DNA of 64,000 bases from Thermophilibacter gallinarum (lineage in GTDB: Bacteria > Actinomycetota > Coriobacteriia > Coriobacteriales > Atopobiaceae). Below the pieces are notes generated by a model. The model was not told the origin of the DNA. It worked only from the letters and a program-made list of their open reading frames with translations, and made no database searches. A program made the position numbers and the translations under genes. The stretch spans positions 620,001 to 684,000 of the forward strand of contig NZ_JADCJZ010000001.1 in the NCBI RefSeq assembly GCF_014982725.1. The letters run 5' to 3'. Shown here piece by piece: positions 59,953 to 64,000 of the stretch (position 1 is the first letter of the stretch; each line of letters begins with the position of its first letter).

Positions 59953-60783
59953 TTACGCCCTGCGGGCGGAGAGGACGGCGTCGATTACCTGGGCGACGCC
60001 GCGGTCGTTGTTGGAGGGGGCGCGGAACGCGGCATACCGCTCCATGCGCTTCTCGGCGTTGGCCATGAGGTAGCCGTGGCCCACGCTGGAGAGCATCTCG
60101 GAGTCGTTGTCCGTGTCGCCGAGCGCGATCACGTCGTCCACGGAGATCCCCAGGTATGCGCAGAGCCGCTCGATGCCCGTGGCCTTGGTGACGCCCTCGT
60201 TCATGATGTCCAGCCACACGTCGCCGCCGCACGTGAGCGAGAGCCCCTCGCCGAAGGCCGGCGCGTACACCTCGTCGAGCATGGCCGCGGAGTTGGCCTC
60301 GGGGAAGAAGAGGGTGTACTTGTTGACCTCTACCGGAAGGTGGTCGAGCGAATCGACGTACTCGATGTTGTGGTAGAAGGTGCGGAAGAACGCGTCGTGC
60401 CCGCGGTCCTGCCGGCGCACGTAGCATGCCTCGAGGCCGCAGATCGTGGGGATGCCGTAGCCGTGCCCCAGCGTGAACTCGGTGAGGCGCTGGACGATGT
60501 CGGGGTCGATGATGCTCTTGAAGACCACGTCCTCGCCGCAGACCACGCCGGCGCCGTTGTCGGTGATGAAGGCCATGTGGTCCCACAGGCCGGGGAACAT
60601 GTCGCGCAGCGTGTAGAGGGGCCGACCGCTCGCCGCGGCGAAGAGCGCCCCCGAGTCCTCGAGCGCGCGGATGCGCTCGGGCATCCCCTCGGGCATCGAG
60701 CCGTCGTCGGCGAGCAGCGTGTAGTCCATGTCGCTCGCGACGAGACGCACGTCGCGCAGGTCGTCCTCCAGGTAGCTCCTCAC
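59953..60783 (-). CDS. Cof-type HAD-IIB phosphatase
   Basis: 276 residues from a GTG at 60783, preferred because GGACGGAGGG lies 3-5 bp upstream; an ATG at 60816 has no RBS and sits on a probable TAGAAT -10 element. HAD motif I is VASDMDYTLLADD, motif II AAASGR, motif III Lys in VTKATGIERL, motif IV LGDTDNDSEML. Probably a sugar-phosphate phosphatase. A second member of the family is at 38774. Confidence 0.85.
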   Translation of the reverse strand: MRSYLEDDLRDVRLVASDMDYTLLADDGSMPEGMPERIRALEDSGALFAAASGRPLYTLRDMFPGLWDHMAFITDNGAGVVCGEDVVFKSIIDPDIVQRLTEFTLGHGYGIPTICGLEACYVRRQDRGHDAFFRTFYHNIEYVDSLDHLPVEVNKYTLFFPEANSAAMLDEVYAPAFGEGLSLTCGGDVWLDIMNEGVTKATGIERLCAYLGISVDDVIALGDTDNDSEMLSSVGHGYLMANAEKRMERYAAFRAPSNNDRGVAQVIDAVLSARRA

Positions 60784-60901
60784 GGGCCCTCCGTCCCCTC
60801 GTGGTGTCTCCCGCATAATTCTAGCGCGTGGTCTGGCGCCCGGGCGCTTTAATGCGCTAAAGTGGATGGGCAGCGATCGCGCGAGACGGCGAGGAGGGGA
60901 C

Positions 60902-61204
60902 ATGGCGGAGCTCGGGGGAGTCGGCGAGGCCGAGAAGAGGCGTCTGCTCGAGGCGCTCTGCTCGCTCGGGTCGGCGGAGGAGGCGGAGGCGCTGCTCTCC
61001 GACCTGTGCACCCCGCGCGAGATAGAGGATCTCTCCCAGCGCCTGGAGGTGGCCACGATGCTCGCGGCCGGCGCCTCCTACGTCGACGTCTCCCGTGCGA
61101 CCGGCGCCTCCTCGACCACGGTGAGCCGCGTCTCCAAGTGTCTCAACGGCCCGACCGGCGGCTACCGCCTGGTGCTCGGCCGCCTGGACGGCCCGCGCGG
61201 CTGA
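60902..61204 (+). CDS. YerC/YecD-type TrpR-like DNA-binding protein
   Basis: 100 residues. LCTPREIEDLSQRLEVATMLAAGASYVDVSRATGASSTTVSRVSKCL (~40-87) is the Trp-repressor-superfamily HTH of the YerC/YecD group. The ligand is unknown; such genes often accompany recD/pcrA- or nuclease-type genes, and here an AddB-like gene follows. RBS GAGGAGGGG. A TAAAGT -10 candidate lies in the divergent region with the HAD gene. Confidence 0.88.
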   Translation: MAELGGVGEAEKRRLLEALCSLGSAEEAEALLSDLCTPREIEDLSQRLEVATMLAAGASYVDVSRATGASSTTVSRVSKCLNGPTGGYRLVLGRLDGPRG

Positions 61205-61263
61205 GGCCGGCCGTTCTTCTCGCCAGGCGGCGCCGTCCGACCCGTTTTTCTTGCCTCGCTCGA

Positions 61264-61364
61264 GTTGTGCACGAGTTAGCTACGTCTCTGGCCCTTCCCC
61301 TCTTGCGTTTGCGCAGTTGGCGAGAAGGACCGCGCGCCTGCGAGTGCCCTAACTCGTGCACAAC
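61264..61364. repeat. Wide perfect inverted repeat before the AddB-like gene
   Basis: GTTGTGCACGAGTTAG (61264-61279) is perfectly inverted at 61349-61364, with 69 bp between, and CGAGAAG lies inside at 61321. The 260-bp gap 61205-61464 also contains TTCTTCTCGCC right after the yerC stop. No gene is seen. Confidence 0.75.
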
Positions 61365-61464
61365 GTGAGTCCTCGCCGCGGGCTCCGGGAGCGTCGTGCG
61401 ATTTCTGTCCGGTACCCGGGGTAGGGTAGGATGTGACGAGAAGCACCTCACGTCGGGAGACCCC

Positions 61465-64000
61465 ATGCCACCGAGCGTCCTCACAGCAACAGACGAGCAG
61501 CTAACCTCACCCGAGCTCCTGTCCCGGGTGCGGGACGCGCTGGCCTCGTGCGGGCGGGCGGTCGTGCTCGTGCCGAGCTTCGCGCAGGCGCTCGACGTCC
61601 AGCGCGCGCTGGCCGAGCAGGGCCTCTCGCTCGGGGTCACCGTGAGCACGCCCGCCGCCTGGGCGGCCGAGCGCTGGGAGGTCTGGGGGGACGGCCGCCG
61701 CCCCGCCGACGGCCTCTCGCGCGACCTGCTCGCGGCGCGCGCGCTCGAGCGCGCGTGCCGTCGGCCGGACACGCCGCTCACCGACACGCCCGGCACCGCG
61801 GCGCTGCTCGCCGACCTCGCGCGCACGGGCCTGCCGTGGCTCGCGGAGGCGGCCGACGCCGCGCCGGAGGGCACGACCGAGGCGGAGCGCGCGATGGTCG
61901 GGCTCGTGGCCGGCCTGGGCGAGGACCTGCGCGTCGCGGGCCTCGTCGAGACCTGCGAGGTGATGGCCGAGCTGCCGCGCGTCCTCGCCGCCGCCGGCGT
62001 CGCGGTCCCCCCGGTGACCTTCGCGGGCTTCACGCACATGGCCCGCGCCGAGCGCGCCCTTGTCGAGGGGCTTTCCGAGGTGTTCGACGTCGCCGTGGTC
62101 GAGACCGCCGCCTGCGGGCGCGACGCGTGCCGGGCCGAGGAGCTCTCCGACCTTCTCGACGGGCTCTTCCGTCCGGTCGAGCGCCCGCTCGAGCCCACGG
62201 GCGCGGTGCGCATGATCCTGCCGTCCGGCCCCTCCGCCGAGCCCGAGCTCGTCTGCCGGGAGGTGGCGGGGCTCGTCGAGGAGGGCTGCGCGGACGTCGT
62301 CGTGGCCACGCCGGACGTGTCGCGCGCCTGGCGCGACCTGTCGCCGCGCCTCGCCGCGCGGGGAGTGTCCGTCCGCGCCCAGCTCACGCGCCCCATGGCG
62401 GAGCTGGAGCCGGGTCGCGCCTTCCTCGGCTACGCCCGCAGCGTCGCCCGGCTCGCCGAGCTGGCCCGGACCTGGCCCGCCGCGGAGCCGGTCCCGGACG
62501 CCCCGCGCGCCGGCACCGTCCGCGTGGAGCTGCGGGACATGTCCTGGTGGCCCCCGCGCGAGCTGTCCGACTTCCTGATCTCCGACATATCCCACATGGA
62601 CGCCACGCGCGCCCGGCGCCTGGACGCCGAGTGGCGTGCCAACCGCCTGCTCGTGCCGCCCGTGCTCCTGGGTCAGCTGCGCTCCGAGCGCGTCGTCTCG
62701 CCCGAGGTCGCCGCCGCCACGCGCGAGCTGCTGCGCGGGAGGCTGGGCTCCGCCGCGTCCAAGCTGCTCATGCCCTATGCGCAGGGGGACGCCTCCGATT
62801 CTCCCGCCGCGCGCGAGGCGGTCATGGCCCTGGGCGCGGTGCTCGACGTCGCTCGCTCCCTGAAAGAGCTCGGCGTCACGGCGGACCCGGAGCAGCCCGG
62901 CGCCGTGTCCCTCGCGGAGCTCGTGGGGCTGGCCGAGGTCGCGCTCGGTCGCGCGGGCGTCGTGCTGCGCCCGGAGCGCCTGGCCGAGGGCGCGCGGGCC
63001 ACGGTCCGCATATACGACCCCACTGCCGCGAGCCGCCTCGCCCCCGCCTCCGCGGACGCGCTGCTCGTGCTCGGGCAGACCTCGGTCGAGGCCGCCGTCT
63101 CCGAGCGGGACGACGTGCGCTCCCACGTCCTGCGCGCCTGGGGTGTCGAGGAGCCGCCGCGTGCCATGGAGCTCGAGCGCATGCGCTTCTCGGCCGTGGC
63201 TCGCGTGCCCCGCCGGGTGCTCGCGCTGGAGCGCACGCTCTTCGGGGCGGACGGCCGCGAGTGCTACCCCTCCGTCATGCTCTCCGAGGTCCTCGCCTGC
63301 TACGGGCTGGGTGCCGAGGCGGGGGCCGAGAAGACCGCCCGCGCGCTGGGCGAGGGGAACGTGCTCACGCGCTCGGAGGCCCTGCTCTCCGAGAACGCCG
63401 CGCCGACGGGCCGGCCCGCGTCCGTCGCGGGTGCGGAGACCCCGTCGGCCGCGGGGCGCATCGACGCGCGGGAGCGCGCGCTCGTCTCGCCGCCGCCCGA
63501 GGGGATGTCCCCTGAGACCACGCGTCCGCTGCTCTCCGCATCCCAGATAGAGAGCTACCTCGAGTGCCCCTACAAGTGGTTCAGCCTGCGCCGCCTGCGC
63601 CTGCGCGACGCCGACGCCGGCTTCACGGGCGCGGAGATGGGCACCTTCGCCCACCGCGTGCTGGAGGTGAGCCGCTCCGAGCTCGTTGCCCGCGCACGTG
63701 AGCGCCTCGAGGGAGGGCACGCGCTCGCCGACCTGCGCGCCGCGCATCCCGACGCGATGCAGCGGGAGGACTACCGCGAGGAGGTCGGCTGCCTGCTGGC
63801 GCGCGCCCAGGAAGCGCCGGGCGAGCGCCTGCCGGGCTCCGCGGTGTCCGCCGGCGAGGGTGGCGCGGACCCGGAGGAGGCCCGCGCGGTGCTCGGGGAG
63901 GAGTTCGACGCCCATCTCGCCCATCAGTACCAGCTCGTCGGCGGGCGCAGGCCCCTGCCCCAGGCGCTCGTCCCGCACCTCGCGCGCGAGCTCGGCCAGC
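61465..64000 (+). CDS. addB: AddB/RexB-like ATP-dependent nuclease subunit (3' end outside window)
   Basis: Open from ATG 61465 (GGGAG upstream) to the window end, at least 845 residues. The N-terminal two-thirds is a degenerate helicase-like region without clear Walker motifs (VLVPSFAQALDVQRALAEQG; EPELVCREVAGLVEEG). Near residue 693 begins SASQIESYLECPYKWFSLRRLRL with Cys701, the first Cys of the AddB iron-sulfur staple, then GTFAHRVLE, the start of the PD-(D/E)XK nuclease. It would process double-strand breaks together with AddA, expected downstream. The very long minus-strand frame opposite is a composition shadow. Confidence 0.88.
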   Translation, partial: MPPSVLTATDEQLTSPELLSRVRDALASCGRAVVLVPSFAQALDVQRALAEQGLSLGVTVSTPAAWAAERWEVWGDGRRPADGLSRDLLAARALERACRRPDTPLTDTPGTAALLADLARTGLPWLAEAADAAPEGTTEAERAMVGLVAGLGEDLRVAGLVETCEVMAELPRVLAAAGVAVPPVTFAGFTHMARAERALVEGLSEVFDVAVVETAACGRDACRAEELSDLLDGLFRPVERPLEPTGAVRMILPSGPSAEPELVCREVAGLVEEGCADVVVATPDVSRAWRDLSPRLAARGVSVRAQLTRPMAELEPGRAFLGYARSVARLAELARTWPAAEPVPDAPRAGTVRVELRDMSWWPPRELSDFLISDISHMDATRARRLDAEWRANRLLVPPVLLGQLRSERVVSPEVAAATRELLRGRLGSAASKLLMPYAQGDASDSPAAREAVMALGAVLDVARSLKELGVTADPEQPGAVSLAELVGLAEVALGRAGVVLRPERLAEGARATVRIYDPTAASRLAPASADALLVLGQTSVEAAVSERDDVRSHVLRAWGVEEPPRAMELERMRFSAVARVPRRVLALERTLFGADGRECYPSVMLSEVLACYGLGAEAGAEKTARALGEGNVLTRSEALLSENAAPTGRPASVAGAETPSAAGRIDARERALVSPPPEGMSPETTRPLLSASQIESYLECPYKWFSLRRLRLRDADAGFTGAEMGTFAHRVLEVSRSELVARARERLEGGHALADLRAAHPDAMQREDYREEVGCLLARAQEAPGERLPGSAVSAGEGGADPEEARAVLGEEFDAHLAHQYQLVGGRRPLPQALVPHLARELGQ

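Noticed and set aside
61507-63978. A long minus-strand frame opposite the AddB-like gene
   Set aside because: Composition shadow; the plus frame shows the AddB Cys and PD-(D/E)XK motifs.
61465-64000. CTTCTCG as a proven Chi site for this nuclease
   Set aside because: The word is frequent on both strands with no strand bias that I could see by eye; kept only as a hypothesis.

Overview
The window is about 64 kb of high-GC chromosome with dense, mostly operonic genes, almost no T- or A-ending codons, ATG/GTG/TTG starts and several genes typical of anaerobic fermenting Actinobacteria. The gene set (oligopeptide ABC uptake, beta-glucoside PTS with three 6-phospho-beta-glucosidases, amylosucrase, FeoA-FeoB fusion, DAP-type lysine pathway with a lysine riboswitch, Fe-dependent alcohol dehydrogenase) fits a host-associated member of Coriobacteriia, for example an Olsenella-like organism. 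That placement is inference from gene content and composition, not a database result. No phage, insertion sequence, CRISPR array or plasmid feature was seen; this is core chromosome.

Layout. 1-1300: end of glycolytic pgk and tpiA. 1719-8135: secG and the opp operon oppA-BCDF. 8268-11821: tRNA-Leu, a partner-switching pair (SpoIIE-type phosphatase plus an RsbV-RsbW fusion), tRNA-Gly and tRNA-Cys. 12070-23216: HtrA protease, a DUF2130 protein, a DXS-family enzyme, DegV, FeoA-FeoB, LOG protein, FucU/RbsD with an HPr-like protein, and a DNA glycosylase. 23253-29783: sucrose/fructose genes (fructokinase, LacI regulator, amylosucrase) flanking a dhaL-dhaK group. 30003-34531: LysR, a membrane-anchored HTH protein, nitroreductase, DEDDh exonuclease and phosphofructokinase. 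35513-38743: nucleoside catabolism deoA-deoC-deoB, with deoC frameshifted. 38774-48240: a large minus-strand beta-glucoside PTS cluster. 48975-53169: phenylacetate-CoA ligase plus ACT protein, TatA, LysR, a lipoprotein and a small basic protein. 53264-58381: M20 peptidase and the lysA-dapA-dapB-dapH operon behind a lysine riboswitch. 58653-64000: FucO-like dehydrogenase, HAD phosphatase, a TrpR-like regulator and the start of an AddB-like nuclease subunit.

The most unusual feature lies between the genes. Three intergenic regions (1371-1602, 17977-18280, 48547-48838) carry mirror-image arrays of a ~26-bp repeat. Forward copies sit 41 bp apart (one interval is 40), followed by four inverted copies spaced 31, 41 and 41 bp, with the inverted-half spacing identical in all three. 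A fourth array (32017-32251) has the same two-sided architecture and a 42-bp period but an unrelated repeat sequence. Further wide dyads of the same style occur at 13554-13667, 20733-20838, 35147-35348 and 61264-61364. The arrays share the word CTTCTCG(C/G)C with the rest of the window, where it recurs just after stop codons and, inside genes, as Leu-Leu written CTT-CTC. I see no described element that explains this set; helically phased protein binding or very long RNA hairpins are the two simplest readings.
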